From positions 161,004-225,003 of the forward strand of contig NW_019091361.1 in NCBI RefSeq assembly GCF_001949145.1: a stretch of 64,000 nt of DNA. Direction: 5' to 3'. The translations under genes were made by a program, and so were the position numbers. The DNA is from Acanthaster planci. Lineage: Eukaryota > Echinodermata > Asteroidea > Valvatida > Acanthasteridae. Under the pieces are notes generated by a model. It saw only the letters and a list, made by a program, of their open reading frames with translations, did no database searches and was not told the origin of the DNA. How positions within the stretch are numbered: the stretch's first letter is position 1; each line of letters starts with the position of its first letter. This document shows positions 49,601 to 60,295 of this stretch, in pieces.

Positions 49601-52070
49601 AGTGTGAATCCAAGGCAGAGCTTATCATGGGTGACCCACCGAAACCCCGTACCCCAGCCTGGTTTGCTGGATTGCTTATTTTAGAGGATTTGGAGATAGT
49701 GGCCCCTCATCGTGCTCACTTCCTCCGCCAGCTGAAGGTCTTGGTTGACCGGAAGCGACAGATTTTGAAGGACAAGTCCAAGAGTGAGGAAGAGAGGAAT
49801 AATGAGATTCAGATGCTAACTTTGGAGGAGGAGTCTAAGCTGGGACCTCCAGTAAGACTTGAGGACTTGGGGTGAGCAGAAGTCAAAAAAATATCGGAAA
49901 CCACTGAACCATCTGTCTAGATACACTGCACATGGAATAAGACCATCTAGTAATGATGTTAAAGAAATGCTTTGCCGTCAAGAACCATAACCAAAAGACC
50001 AATCAGTGTGTAGCCATCATCTCAAATGAAAGCTAAGCCCAGGTCTTTGTTAGTGCAAATGTGACGGACAGTATTAAAAAGTTGAATACAACAATGCTTT
50101 GTAGTGACAAAGCTGTCATACTAGATGTGGAGCAGCCTTTACAACATCAGTGTCTATCGACACAGATTTACCCTGATTGAAAGATGGAACAAATTGGCAT
50201 GAAACCCCCTGTTAAACTGGGAAATGAAATTGGCATGAAACCCCCTTTTAAACTTGGAAATTAAATTGGCAGGAAACCCCCTTTTAAAGGTTCAACTTGA
50301 GTTCTTTATCCATTTATATTGGAAATATTTACTTAATCTAGGTCCTTTTCTGTCTTTGTCACGTTTCAGACTGACGTTCCAGTTTAGTCCATCTTCTAGT
50401 GTGTATGGTTATTCAGCCTATGATCTCAAGCCTGGAGGTAGTGAAGAACTTCTGACACTAGATAATGCAGAGGAGTACATTGAGTTAGTAAATGACTTCT
50501 GTCTGCATACTGGTATAAGACGTCAGATTGAGGCATTCAAAGGTAAGGTGTGAGATTCTGCTTAGTAACTGTGCCAGTCCTATCCCTTCTCACGCCACCA
50601 ACCCATGGATGATTCATCAAGCTGTCAAGGCCATTTGGGTCATTCCACAAAGTTCGGGCACAGTTTGTGACGGTGTCCCTTGTTACATCCGTGAAAATAA
50701 ACATCTTTATTTCCCTGCATATGGATTCTAAATTGACATTGTTCTAAATCTTGCTAGGTTCTTGTAGTGGTGTGCTTCATCTTTGCCAAATAATAATGAC
50801 CTAATCTGTTTTAATGTGAAAATAATGGGCAATAAATGTTACTGATGTAACAAGGGATGCCGTCACAAACTGTGCCCGAACTTCATGGAATGACGCATTA
50901 AGAAAGATACTTTTGAAATTGGCACTAAACAAGTCTGGGGTTGGTTAAATCGGACTCAAGTGTATTTAACTGGTATTGTTAGTTGGTTGTATGTCTGAAG
51001 GGCATTTGATCTGTAGATGGTAAACAGTGTGGACTTTCCAGATATCAAAGTAACAACATGAACTTTGTGGCTACTTTACCAGTGTTCAATCAATCAGTGT
51101 TTGAAACTGCAGCAGTGAAACTTGTGTTGTAAGAGTGACTTAATCTCAATCTAATTTCTTCTGTTTCCTGACAGAGGGTTTTGATGAGGTTTTCCCTATG
51201 GAGAAGTTACATAGCTTCAGTCCATCAGAGCTACAAACCATGATGTGTGGTGACCAAGCACCAATGTGGACCAGGGATGACATCTTGAACTATACCGAAC
51301 CCAAGCTGGGATATACCAGAGAAAGGTAACGTCATAGTCCTAGGAGCTCAGAATTCCAAGCTCTTGGAGAAGAATCCCAAAACAATAATTGCTTAAAACT
51401 GAAAGGGCAGGAGTGGAGGGGATTCCTTTGTACAGTTTCCCTGCACCAGAGGGTTTTCCAGGCAAACAGTTTTTACAGTATTAGCGATAGTGACCAAAAT
51501 CAACTGAATTGCTTACAATGGAGAAAAGTTTAGCTTTCCTAATTCTCAGATGTTCGTTTGAAGTGTTATCTTATCCCTGTCTCCCAGGGTTGTGTGAAAA
51601 ACATGGTAAACTTGGAGATTGGTGATATGAAAAGTATTGATGCTAAACAGTACCAAAATAGTCCCATCATCTGTCTTAAAAAATGTGCAAATCATTACAA
51701 AAAATCTGACTCCTTATTTTTGCATGAGACTTGGCTATCAGACTACCGGTAACTCATTTTCCTACACAATACTCCTTCATTCAACAGTCCTGGATTCCAG
51801 CGTTTTGTCAACGTGATGGCCTCTTTGACACCTGATGAACGGAAAGCTTTCTTACAGTTCACCACTGGCTGTTCCTCTTTGCCTCCTGGTGGTTTGGCTA
51901 ACCTCCATCCTCGTCTAACTATTGTACGTAAGGTGGATGCCAACGACAGCACCTATCCCTCAGTCAACACCTGTGTTCATTACCTCAAACTGCCAGAATA
52001 CTCTAGCGAGGAAATCTTGAGGGAGCGACTTCTTGGGGCTACTCATGAAAAAGGGTTCCATTTGAACTGA
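4348..52070 (+). CDS. HECTD1: HECTD1-type HECT E3 ubiquitin-protein ligase, complete, 43 coding exons
   Basis: The product transfers ubiquitin from an E2 through a catalytic thioester cysteine to lysines of substrate proteins; in vertebrates HECTD1 acts in development and cell migration. I traced 43 exons that keep one frame from ATG 4348 (in-frame TAG at 4339-4341 just upstream) to TGA 52068-52070: 7485 nt, 2494 residues, against about 2610 in the human protein. Order of regions: ARM-like repeats (1-370), ankyrin repeats (about 375-480), a conserved central region, SUN-like domain (about 1050-1255), MIB/HERC2 remnant (1259-1317), Ser/Thr-rich and acidic linkers (1318-1680), then the HECT domain (about 2040-2494). 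It begins [20 protein letters not shown] and ends EKGFHLN, nearly as in vertebrates. All introns are GT-AG except intron 34 (GC-AG). Exon coordinates are in the entries below. Orthology is very secure; a few splice choices in the variable linkers are less so. Confidence 0.95.
6226..6376. mobile_element. Hairpin (foldback) element with 69-bp arms
   Basis: Positions 6226-6294 and 6308-6376 are reverse complements at 68 of 69 bases, separated by a 13-base loop (6295-6307). The only mismatch is T/C in the CCAYGTATTT segment. No ORF is present and there is no obvious target duplication. A second, rearranged copy lies at 20767-20840, so this is a dispersed family and not a local duplication. It would fold into a very stable hairpin as RNA or cruciform DNA. 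Confidence 0.75.
8918..9296 (-). mobile_element. tRNA-derived SINE
   Basis: Read on the minus strand, it starts near 9296 with a tRNA-like head. A pol III B box GGTTCGATTCC lies at 9234-9224 and a degenerate A-box region (GTCAGGTCGGCAAGG) lies about 50 bases before it. A roughly 250-bp body follows. It ends in GTGCTTTATAAATGAATAAATT and an AATAATTAATTA tail near 8918, a 3' end style common in marine invertebrate SINEs. A TACATG hexamer lies inside the 3' part. There is no coding capacity. Confidence 0.65.
11031..11295. repeat. Tandem repeat of about 100 bp, 2.6 copies
   Basis: CAGATAGTACAC recurs at 11041, 11147 and 11243, giving spacings of 106 and 96. Each unit contains ACATGTAGATCKCCCATTTT, the first two followed by GGTAAGCTGTTCGTTCATCTA, and all carry several TACATG hexamers. 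Unit length varies because the number of hexamers varies. Confidence 0.8.
13733..13829. repeat. Short MITE-like repeat with 21-bp imperfect inverted ends
   Basis: AGACCAGCCCAGGAGAATGGA at the left is matched by the reverse complement of TCCATTCTCCTGAGTCAGTCT at the right, with a few mismatches. The interior is about 55 bp of AT-rich sequence. A related copy of the right part is at 14311-14375, where CATCCATTCTCCTGAGCTGGTCTTAAAC is followed, after a hexamer, by the inverted GTTTAAGACCAG. No coding capacity. Confidence 0.55.
14008..14150. repeat. Degenerate GGTCTT/GGTCTC hexamer repeat
   Basis: This is a purine/pyrimidine-asymmetric run of GGTCTTGG, GGTCTCGAGACC and related words over about 140 bases. 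It contains a palindromic core GGTCTTGAGACGGTCTCGAGACC. The 77-codon ORF across it is a by-product of the repeat. Confidence 0.7.
18616..18932. repeat. 45-bp minisatellite, about six copies
   Basis: The GGTACC box (GTACCAGTATTAC, once GTACCGGTATTAC) recurs at 18661, 18706, 18756, 18801, 18863 and 18908. Spacings are 45, 50, 45, 62 and 45, so two units carry 5- and 17-base insertions. Each unit holds two to three ACATGT or CCATGT words. Because 45 is a multiple of three and no frame has a stop, long ORFs appear on both strands; they are artefacts of the repeat. Confidence 0.85.
19026..19799. mobile_element. Inverted-repeat-bounded insertion, about 775 bp
   Basis: GCGTGCTTCCGGAACCCT (19026-19043) at the left is the reverse complement of AGGGTTCCGGAAGCTCGC (19782-19799) at the right, with one mismatch. 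The interior is AT-rich, has no transposase and is nearly free of the TACATG hexamer that saturates its surroundings, which suggests later insertion. Exact ends and target duplication were not resolved. Confidence 0.55.
20767..20840. mobile_element. Second, truncated copy of the hairpin element, ending at an assembly N
   Basis: Positions 20767-20809 match the left arm of the element at 6226-6376. Positions 20817-20839 match its loop and the start of the right arm. The sequence stops at a single N (20840) where the right arm should continue. The 12-mer AAGTTGATTTGA occurs on both sides (20751-20762 and 20841-20852), which may be a target duplication or a collapse during assembly. Confidence 0.65.
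26780..27366. mobile_element. TTAA-flanked MITE, 587 bp
   Basis: The left end TTAAAGGAACCAGGAAA (from 26780) and the right end TTTCCTGGATCCTTTAA (to 27366) are inverted repeats with one mismatch, bounded by TTAA on both sides. TTAA targets are the hallmark of piggyBac elements. The interior is AT-rich without transposase. It sits in HECTD1 intron 6, just before exon 7. Confidence 0.6.
27447..28894 (+). CDS. HECTD1: HECTD1 exons 7-9: ankyrin repeats
   Basis: Coding exons: 7, 27447-27520; 8, 28165-28263; 9, 28771-28894 (residues 381-480). Ankyrin signatures are clear: [40 protein letters not shown] and [15 protein letters not shown], each a repeat with the TPLH-like turn. They begin straight after the [10 protein letters not shown] helix encoded by exon 6. 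An assembly gap (27683-27838) lies in the intron between exons 7 and 8; no repeat unit is missing compared with the vertebrate order. Confidence 0.93.
27541..27682. repeat. 86-bp tandem duplication abutting an assembly gap
   Basis: ACCCTAACATCCTACATATTG at 27541 recurs at 27627 as ACCCTAAAATCCTACATATTG. The following AGGTATTACTRGTCGYTAATCAGTC also repeats, and the second unit runs directly into the N block. More copies probably lie in the gap. Confidence 0.75.
27683..27838. other. Assembly gap (156 N)
   Basis: Unresolved bases in HECTD1 intron 7. They follow a tandem repeat, a common cause of local assembly failure. No exon is missing, because exon 7 (ending 27520) and exon 8 (from 28165) join in phase and match vertebrate HECTD1. 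Confidence 0.95.
29071..32351 (+). CDS. HECTD1: HECTD1 exons 10-15: linker and conserved central region
   Basis: Coding exons: 10, 29071-29260; 11, 29970-30105; 12, 30499-30675; 13, 30801-31029; 14, 31508-31683; 15, 32187-32351 (residues 481-838). Exon 10 carries a variable acidic linker followed by the conserved [13 protein letters not shown] motif. Exon 13 encodes the most conserved block, including [20 protein letters not shown] and [14 protein letters not shown]. Exons 14 and 15 encode [13 protein letters not shown] and [12 protein letters not shown] followed by a basic stretch ([18 protein letters not shown]). No named fold is assigned here; the similarity is to HECTD1 itself. Confidence 0.92.
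30381..30498 (+). repeat. 63-bp tandem duplication carrying the 3' splice site of HECTD1 intron 11
   Basis: TCAGTCTGGTTCCATAATAC (30381) and TCAGTCTAGTCCCACGACAC (30444) start two diverged copies. Both run into CTACTTTGACGTACCCCACCA or its variant. Only the second ends in CCACCAG and serves as the acceptor of exon 12; the first has CCACCACTG and lacks an AG there. Confidence 0.6.
32659..32728 (+). repeat. tRNA-like sequence, probable SINE head
   Basis: The A-box-like TGGTCAAGTGGTTAAGAC forms a D arm (GTC/GAC). TCTGCACTTGTAAGCAG resembles an anticodon arm with TGT in the loop (tRNA-Thr-like). ATGGG-TCCAACT-CCCAT is a perfect 5-bp T arm with a B-box-like loop. The acceptor ends (AAACTTG and CCGAGTA) do not pair, so it is not an intact tRNA gene. 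It sits in HECTD1 intron 15. Confidence 0.5.
33063..34609 (+). CDS. HECTD1: HECTD1 exons 16-19: central helical region
   Basis: Coding exons: 16, 33063-33200; 17, 33496-33642; 18, 33940-34031; 19, 34498-34609 (residues 839-1001). The sequence is mostly amphipathic helix ([38 protein letters not shown]) and ends in the conserved [19 protein letters not shown]. Exon 18 ([20 protein letters not shown]) is the most divergent part of this stretch. The exon 16 donor is GTTAGC, a weak match that the phase and the homologous junction nevertheless support. Confidence 0.9.
35197..37625 (+). CDS. HECTD1: HECTD1 exons 20-24: SUN-like (Sad1/UNC) domain
   Basis: Coding exons: 20, 35197-35331; 21, 35613-35752; 22, 36207-36350; 23, 36678-36857; 24, 37453-37625 (residues 1002-1258). 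Exon 20 holds [20 protein letters not shown]. Exons 21-24 encode the beta-rich domain: [53 protein letters not shown] and [18 protein letters not shown]. It is a predicted ligand- or protein-binding module. The intron between exons 23 and 24 holds a MITE-like repeat (36894-37224). Confidence 0.93.
36894..37224. mobile_element. MITE-like element rich in GGTTGAA/TTCAACC inverted repeats
   Basis: The ends share TCACACTA in opposite orientation (TTTTCACACTAGACAAAG at left; CAGTAGTGTGACGAGG at right). The interior contains many copies of GGGTTGAA and TTCAACC, with nested hairpins such as TTCAACCTGGGTTGAA. No coding capacity. It lies in HECTD1 intron 23; the superfamily is unknown (possibly hAT-like from the ends). 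Confidence 0.5.
37970..38143 (+). CDS. HECTD1: HECTD1 exon 25: truncated MIB/HERC2 domain
   Basis: Residues 1259-1317. The exon continues the conserved helix [20 protein letters not shown] and the opening of the MIB/HERC2 fold ([11 protein letters not shown]). Vertebrate HECTD1 then has a glycine-rich stretch with GWIDVTWD and a KFDLKL strand. None of that is encoded here, nor could I find it in any frame between 37626 and 38838. The exon instead ends [13 protein letters not shown] at a GTAAAG donor. An internal GTGAGC at 38047 could be an alternative donor. The domain is probably non-functional or diverged; an assembly deletion is the other explanation. Confidence 0.8.
38281..42476 (+). CDS. 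HECTD1: HECTD1 exons 26-30: Ser/Thr-rich and acidic linkers
   Basis: Coding exons: 26, 38281-38472; 27, 38839-39054; 28, 40612-40857; 29, 41513-41799; 30, 42320-42476 (residues 1317-1683). Exons 26-28 are low-complexity Ser/Thr/Ala/Gly sequence with little alignment to vertebrates, apart from short islands such as [10 protein letters not shown]. Exon 29 has [16 protein letters not shown] followed by an acidic run of Glu/Asp residues. Exon 30 has the highly conserved [20 protein letters not shown] and [20 protein letters not shown]. The phases (1-1-1-1-0-1) fit at every junction, which supports the exons in the variable part. Confidence 0.85.
39181..39369. mobile_element. piggyBac-like MITE, 189 bp, with TTAA ends
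   Basis: It begins TTAACCCCTTCGCGCCGG and ends CCGGAGCGAAGGGGTTAA. These are terminal inverted repeats starting with CCC next to TTAA, as in piggyBac-type elements. There is no ORF. It lies in HECTD1 intron 27. Confidence 0.7.
42658..43120. mobile_element. Degraded relative of the 44885-45266 element
   Basis: It starts TTAAGCACTTGCTGCTGGGTGG, close to the start of the 44885 element. The interior shares a GCGCTnnAGCACTTTTGTCCCCG-like block and a later TCAAAACAATGA block in the same order and spacing. The right end (CCCAGCAGC near 43117) is decayed. It lies in HECTD1 intron 30. Confidence 0.45.
43266..47854 (+). CDS. HECTD1: HECTD1 exons 31-37: region before the HECT domain
   Basis: Coding exons: 31, 43266-43354; 32, 44063-44193; 33, 44608-44668; 34, 45442-45624; 35, 46999-47197; 36, 47437-47519; 37, 47727-47854 (residues 1683-1974). 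Conserved blocks are [31 protein letters not shown] with [17 protein letters not shown], the [16 protein letters not shown] segment, and a helical part ([16 protein letters not shown]). Exon 34 ends at a GC donor (AAG|GCAAGG). Exon 35 is variable except near its end. Three transposon relics sit in these introns and the preceding one (42658-43120, 44885-45266 and 46595-46745). Confidence 0.88.
44885..45266. mobile_element. TTAA-flanked MITE, 382 bp
   Basis: The left end TTAACTACTGCCTGCCGGG and right end CCCCGGCAGGAAGTGGTTAA are inverted repeats with a few mismatches, each bounded by TTAA. The interior encodes nothing recognisable; ORFs on both strands at 44872-45123 are by-products. It lies in HECTD1 intron 33. 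Confidence 0.65.
46595..46745. mobile_element. TTAA-flanked MITE, 151 bp
   Basis: TTAACCCTCCTATGC at the left and AAAGGAGGGTTAA at the right are inverted ends bounded by TTAA. The interior contains internal inverted words (AGTCACTC and GAGTGAC). It lies in HECTD1 intron 34. It resembles the 39181 element in style but not in sequence. Confidence 0.55.
48309..52070 (+). CDS. HECTD1: HECTD1 exons 38-43: HECT catalytic domain
   Basis: Coding exons: 38, 48309-48510; 39, 48970-49107; 40, 49255-49871; 41, 50370-50542; 42, 51175-51325; 43, 51788-52070 (residues 1974-2494). The N-lobe starts around [20 protein letters not shown] and includes [19 protein letters not shown] and a long acidic/charged insert in exon 40. 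The C-lobe holds [20 protein letters not shown]. The thioester cysteine is in [14 protein letters not shown] (residue 2463, codon 51972-51974), exactly 31 residues from the C terminus as in human HECTD1. The exon 38 donor (GTTGGT) is weak. Intron 39 is stop-free and in frame (see its own entry). Confidence 0.94.
49108..49254 (+). other. HECTD1: 147-nt in-frame, stop-free intron 39 of HECTD1 (exitron-like)
   Basis: The sequence begins GTCAGT after GAG and ends TGAACAG before GTTGAC. Removing it joins SREV to [10 protein letters not shown] as in vertebrate HECTD1. Its length is divisible by three and it contains no stop, so retention would insert 49 residues after residue 2087, within the HECT N-lobe. 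The insert is rich in Cys, Tyr, Leu and His and has no vertebrate counterpart. Splicing is favoured by homology; retention cannot be excluded from sequence. Confidence 0.75.
50193..50288. repeat. 36-bp tandem repeat, about three copies
   Basis: ATTGGCATGAAACCCCCTKTTAAACTKGGAAAT repeats at 50193, 50229 and 50265 in HECTD1 intron 40, with few differences between copies. It does not touch the splice sites. Confidence 0.8.
50638..50896. mobile_element. MITE with terminal inverted repeats of about 53 bp
   Basis: The left TIR (50638-50689) starts GTCATTCCACAAAGTTCGGG and ends CCCTTGTTACATC. The right TIR (50844-50896) is its reverse complement with only a few mismatches. About 155 bp of AT-rich interior has no ORF. 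High TIR identity suggests fairly recent activity. It lies in HECTD1 intron 41. Confidence 0.75.
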
Positions 52071-53900
52071 AACCAACCCAAAGGCCTTGGTGTTTGTGAG
52101 CATAACTTACTAAGAGAACTCATGAGATATCTGGATTATCTGTATCTTGGTGTGATTACTGTGTGTTGCAAGCAACAGCTAGTTTGAAAGAACTTTCTGT
52201 TTTTCCTAAAGCAGCCAAAATCCTGCAAAAGTCCAACTGGATTCAGGGCTGTCCTGTCAATTTACATGGGAAGACTAATATTTTAATTCTGTATACGTAA
52301 ATGCACTTTTCGTTTACAGCATATCGTTTGAGCGGGGTTAAGGTGTAAAACTCCCGAGGGATTAAGATTGATTCTGACTTTACAAAGCTAGAATTGACGC
52401 CATGTTTCACTTCATGAGGTTCAAATTCTCAGTATTGTGATGAATACCTTCAGCTCGTGTTTTTGGATCATAATCTAATTTTTTTTTTTTTATTTTTACT
52501 TTAACTGTTTTGTGCCCGAGTATATCTTTTATTTTACAGCGTGGCATTGAGCAACACACACTTAGTATCTGTTTGTTATTCCCCCCGGCATCCGGTTAAT
52601 CCAGGCACTTCTAAGTTAAAATTCACCTTGATAACCCCAGTGTAATTAAAAGCACCATTATTTTCGTTCTCCTTTGACCCATTTTTAAACATAGCCCCTA
52701 TTTTTTTTTTTTGCAATATGTCAACCTCACAAGATTCTCAAGTTGTTTGCTTCACTTCTTATTGGTTGCCAAATGGTAAACCGTTCAGGATTTTAGCTGA
52801 TCGCTAACACCCCCCGCCCCCACATAAGTTGCGTTGACATTGTCTTCTCTGAAGTCTGAACTGATTGGCAGGTCAAGGAAAGACTTTCCACAAATTGTTG
52901 AGGCTGATTCACACAGAGGCAGACATCATTCAGCTCTGGGTGCTTGGTTGTAGCATTTTAAGCAGAAGAGGGACATTTCAAACAAGTTTGGAAGTTGGAT
53001 TGCATAAAAGTACTTAGGGTTTTGGGAATATCATGTCAGCATTTAAAAAACAAATTCACCTTGCTCCTTACGATGATGGAACATTGTACTTGCTCTGTTT
53101 ACGATGTGTCCATCTCTCGAGTAGTGTCCCTGGATTTTTATGTTTTCACATCCATTTCCATGACTAATTGCCTAGGCACCACAAGTGAAATATTGTAACT
53201 AGTCCAGTGATTGATACCCTGTTTGTATCCTTTGATTTGTTTTGAAGTAATGACACTGCACTGCCTCACTTCAGATTTGTTGAGTATTTAACAATTGCAT
53301 ACAATAGAATAGTTGTTCACTCCATATTTGACGATTGAGTAACCGAGTACGGCCAAAATTCACATTGACTCCATTGTCATGTTTTCAGAGCTGTTCTATC
53401 AAAGTTTCATTTTTAAGCAAAACGTGTTCACTTTCTTAATTTGGTAGTGGTTTTCCAAGCGTCTGCCTTTTCTCCTTCCCAAATAGCAGCAGTGTATATG
53501 TCACATTAAACAAAAAAAAAAAACCCTCCCTGGCAGCTCTGTAACCAATTCTAGCATTTTATTGTTAAGCTTTTTTCGCATCTGATTATGAACACAGAGA
53601 TTTGGTAATAGTATTTTAAAAAGTTGACATTTGTACAGATGTGTGTGTTGGGTGTGACGGTCACTGCAGTAAGATTACTATCATGTATACGCAAGGATGA
53701 GAAGGAGCTTGATTTTGTTTCACTCACAGTTGATTCGTTCAAAACAATGAAGAAACTACTAATTTTGTATACAGAATGGAGTCAGTAATTTCAAGAACTA
53801 GTTGGTTTATTTGCGGTGTCACTATTATCTCATATTTGTGTATGAATCACTTGGATTGTAGTACAATAAACCATTGGGTCTGTATCTACTAATAAAAACC
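52071..53900 (+). other. HECTD1: HECTD1 3' untranslated region with two poly(A) signals
   Basis: After the TGA there are about 1.8 kb of AT-rich noncoding sequence with several T runs. AATAAA occurs at 53865-53870 and 53891-53896, followed by a T/GT-rich stretch, so the transcript probably ends near 53.9 kb. ORFs within it are short and unconserved. Confidence 0.6.
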
Positions 53901-54815
53901 TGACTCTGCTTTGTGAGTTTCCTGATTGTCCGAGTCAAACCTGATTCCCAGCATTACACATAAAAAAACACAATGAGGAAAATGATCAGCAGTTATACTG
54001 GAATCATCATGAATCACAGAGAAAATGTTCCATTGCTTTTTAAACCTTTCAAGGCTTTATACCTACAGAGTAATGCATCATATCTTCATGTTTCATGACT
54101 GGCATAACCCAGGCTATATCAATATCAACACAGGTTTGTTGGATCTGAAATCCAAGTGTGTGTGTTGTAAATACAACTGAAGATAATACACTTGACATTT
54201 CATACAGCCTGTAGCAGACTAGTCTGCACCCTGTCATTAAAATCCCTTGACTTCACATGAAACCTCTGAAAACTGGGACACCATAGACAAGGCATTTGGG
54301 TTGAATTGAACCAATCAGAAGCAAGTAAGTCTACTGCAAGTAGATGATTCGCTTAACTGCGATGCACTCCACTTCGGAAGAGTTCTCAGTCTACTCACCA
54401 GCAAGCTGATCCTGTAAGTCCTGACAAATGGAACCATTTACTCTAAAGTTGGTGCATCTTTTCTCTTTAAGCAAGATCTATCCAATAAAGTAGAGTGTTG
54501 ATTTCTGTGAAACAGCGTATCACAGTTCTTGCATCCACGTAAAACTGCCTTGTACACAGAAGAAACAGGAGACAAAATGTTTTACAAATACAAGGCATGA
54601 AAAACCATGGCTCTGTGGACATTGGGATACCTCAGGAAATATAGAAACTCAAGGAAATACATCTTTTATCAATTATATACAAGTACACGTATTCATCCAT
54701 CTTAAGGTTAAAACATACACGTATACAGGATTCCAGTACCAGATATGGTTCCCTTTTAGCAACAGGATGTGTATGTCTAAATATCCCATCAAATACCTAA
54801 TACATACATGCGTCT
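53901..54815. other. Short intergenic region between convergent HECTD1 and ENOPH1
   Basis: About 0.9 kb between the predicted 3' ends of two convergent genes. I see no gene, RNA or notable repeat. Confidence 0.5.
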
Positions 54816-54821
54816 TTTATT
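54816..54821 (-). terminator. ENOPH1: Poly(A) signal of ENOPH1
   Basis: AATAAA on the minus strand, about 100 bases past the ENOPH1 stop codon (54923-54925). It is the nearest canonical signal. Confidence 0.5.
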
Positions 54822-54922
54822 TTCCAGAAATGACACAAATGGAAAACTCCTTGTACAAGTTTTTTCCACAGTTCTTATCTAATATAATCCACATCTCATC
54901 ACTTCTGTACTTTTGTTGGTGG

Positions 54923-58100
<3,178 letters not shown>

Positions 58101-58142
58101 TAGCAAGCATTCATCAAGAAGTTAGGCTCCACATGGGTTGTT
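58101..58142 (-). other. ENOPH1: ENOPH1 5'UTR part of the first coding exon, with upstream acceptor
   Basis: Read on the minus strand, CTTTTTTCCAG|AACAACCC gives a strong acceptor with the exon starting at 58142, 42 bases before the start codon. This implies a noncoding first exon further right. I did not locate it. Confidence 0.5.
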
Positions 58143-60130
58143 CTGGAAAAAAGATAAACATGAGATTCTTAATATATCTCACAATTTTAGGTAATGATTA
58201 CAAATCGGAACAACTGCCTTCTTTTTAGGGCCCTAAAAATTGGCCATTATAGCCATATCATGAATGAAACCAATTTAACAAATTGCTCCCGGTTTTACTG
58301 TAAATGTGATTAAAATCCATCGATGAATATTTTGAGTTTCAGGCTTATGCAATCCTAACTTTTTGGATGTACGCTGGCGGTCGAAGGGAGGGTAGGGGTG
58401 ACGCAACGCGTCACTTTTCAACCAGGGAAAGTTCCCCCCCCCCACTTTTGGCAGGGTCCATAATTGTGCAAGGCTTATTGATTTGTGGATGACACCTGAT
58501 GGTCTTACAACTGGCCCCCCCACTTTGAAAATCATTTTGCCACCACTGAGGATGTACCTCTACAAGCCAATAAGTATGAATTTTACATTTTCTATTTCCT
58601 TCAAAATTTTCCAAAAAAGTGTCAATGTAAGATATGAAGGCCAGCCAACTTACAAAGGTTCACTTGGACCGATACACAAGTTTAACAATGGAGTGGAACA
58701 ACTAAGAGGTGTATACAAGTCCTTTCCATAATAAGGGGTGTACCAGTTGGACAGTGACAATTATTGGGTGTCATGAATCTATCCTCATACCTGTTCCTAA
58801 CAGGTACTTTCCATGTAAAAGGCCCCTGAAATTAGCAGAGGCCCCTTTATCGTCCAGTGGAAACCTTGCCAGGTGACTCCAATCCCAATCCCACCCACAC
58901 CCAGGCTTGTCCGGACATGATGCACCATGAACTTAATCATTACGTGTATGTCACATTAGTGACAAAGGGGAACTGGGGGGGGGGGAATTAAGGATTTTGT
59001 CCATGTAACCTAGTTTTATAGCCTGCACGAGGGTAAGGGCTGCATGTCAGGGCTTTTTACACAACACAGCTGCTTGCAGGAAAAAGCACTCACCCCCCTC
59101 TTTTATTCATGGTCAAAGGAAAACAATGTTCCCCTTGCTCTACATATATGACCCGCTCTGTGAAAATGAATCACATCACCAGAGCCACTAAGGCCTGTAA
59201 ACTAATACTGTTATGGAGGAATAAAATATATTTTCCACCATGGTTTCAGCAATACTACCAATAGCAATCATCAAGATTTTATTTAACATCAACACAACGT
59301 CCCTTTTCTTCACACTAAACGGAGCGACACATCAAAACAAAAAGCTAAAATTTAAGTACAACTTCAAAGGGGCTCCGATGACTTGCGCCTCATTTGCAGA
59401 CATTGACAGAGCGGGTCACATACTAGTACCCTTGCATACGGCATGTGCGGTCATCAGTGCGTGTAAATACTGATTGATAGGTCCAAATGTCAATTAAGGC
59501 TCAACGACGGATTTCGATTGAGAGGGGCCTCAGAACTGTGGGGTCCGTCGTCCACCGTGCTCCCACGTTTTGTTTCCTTGCTCTGTGGTTTGACCTTATC
59601 TTCAAGTGGAGGAACAGCTCAACTTACAACCTCCACGTGTCGCCCACTGCATTAAATAGCATGAAACGTTACATGTACATGTATCGTACATTGTAATACC
59701 TTCACATCCGGCCGTACGTACGTACATGATGTACATTTACAAGAGAAAAGGACGTGCTTTACTATGGTATGGTGCTTTCTGTGCTCAGAGACTTCAACAT
59801 AAGGATATAACGTGTGATGATCTGGTATCCTGCCTGCCTAATACTTAACTCGGAAGATAAGAAATTACGCACGCCAAGATTAAATGCCAAGTTGGCATTT
59901 GGCTGTGCAGTTCACTATTTGTACTCCCCTAATTTGGGTGTTTATATACAAACAATTTATCTTAAATTGATTTAAATATTACTTCCATGGTATTTTCACC
60001 ACAAAATAGTATTTTTGGTTATTTTAAGATATAGTATCTTTTAAAAGAAATAAAGAATTGATTTTATTTTCAAGTACATTAAGTGCACAAAGTTGTAAGT
60101 TGATTTAAAGTAAGAGCATAAGGCGCCATA
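58143..60130. other. ENOPH1 upstream and intergenic region
   Basis: This should contain the ENOPH1 promoter and noncoding first exon. Visible features are a C run (58432-58442), a G run (58975-58988) and a few TACATG hexamers (59670-59690, 59710-59740). The ORFs (for example 59240-59473 and 58275-58535) have no recognisable protein features. Confidence 0.45.
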
Positions 60131-60144
60131 TTGGCACAAAGTGA

Positions 60145-60149
60145 CCAAT
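60145..60149 (+). promoter_or_regulatory. CCAAT box upstream of the RRBP1-like first exon
   Basis: GACCAATTAG lies about 150 bases before the donor of the predicted noncoding first exon, in a locally CpG-containing stretch. No TATA box is clear. Weak support. Confidence 0.3.
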
Positions 60150-60179
60150 TAGAATACGCGGTTCTTGCTAACTGTATGT

Positions 60180-60295
60180 GTATTAACAGGACTGTAGGCG
60201 TGTACGTGTAAGTGAATGAGTTCTTTTCATCGTTGGGTCGCCGTAATCCGGTCTGTGGAAGATCGTCAAAATCACCTCAGTCTCTAATTGCAGAG
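60180..60295 (+). other. Predicted noncoding first exon of the RRBP1-like gene
   Basis: The right end is a strong donor, GCAGAG|GTAAGC (60295/60296). The left end is approximate. It contains no ATG-initiated reading frame that would continue into the next exon. It would splice to the acceptor at 61911. Confidence 0.45.

Noticed and set aside
59240-59696. Two plus-strand ORFs between ENOPH1 and the RRBP1-like gene
   Set aside because: No recognisable domains; region is expected to hold the ENOPH1 promoter and noncoding exon.
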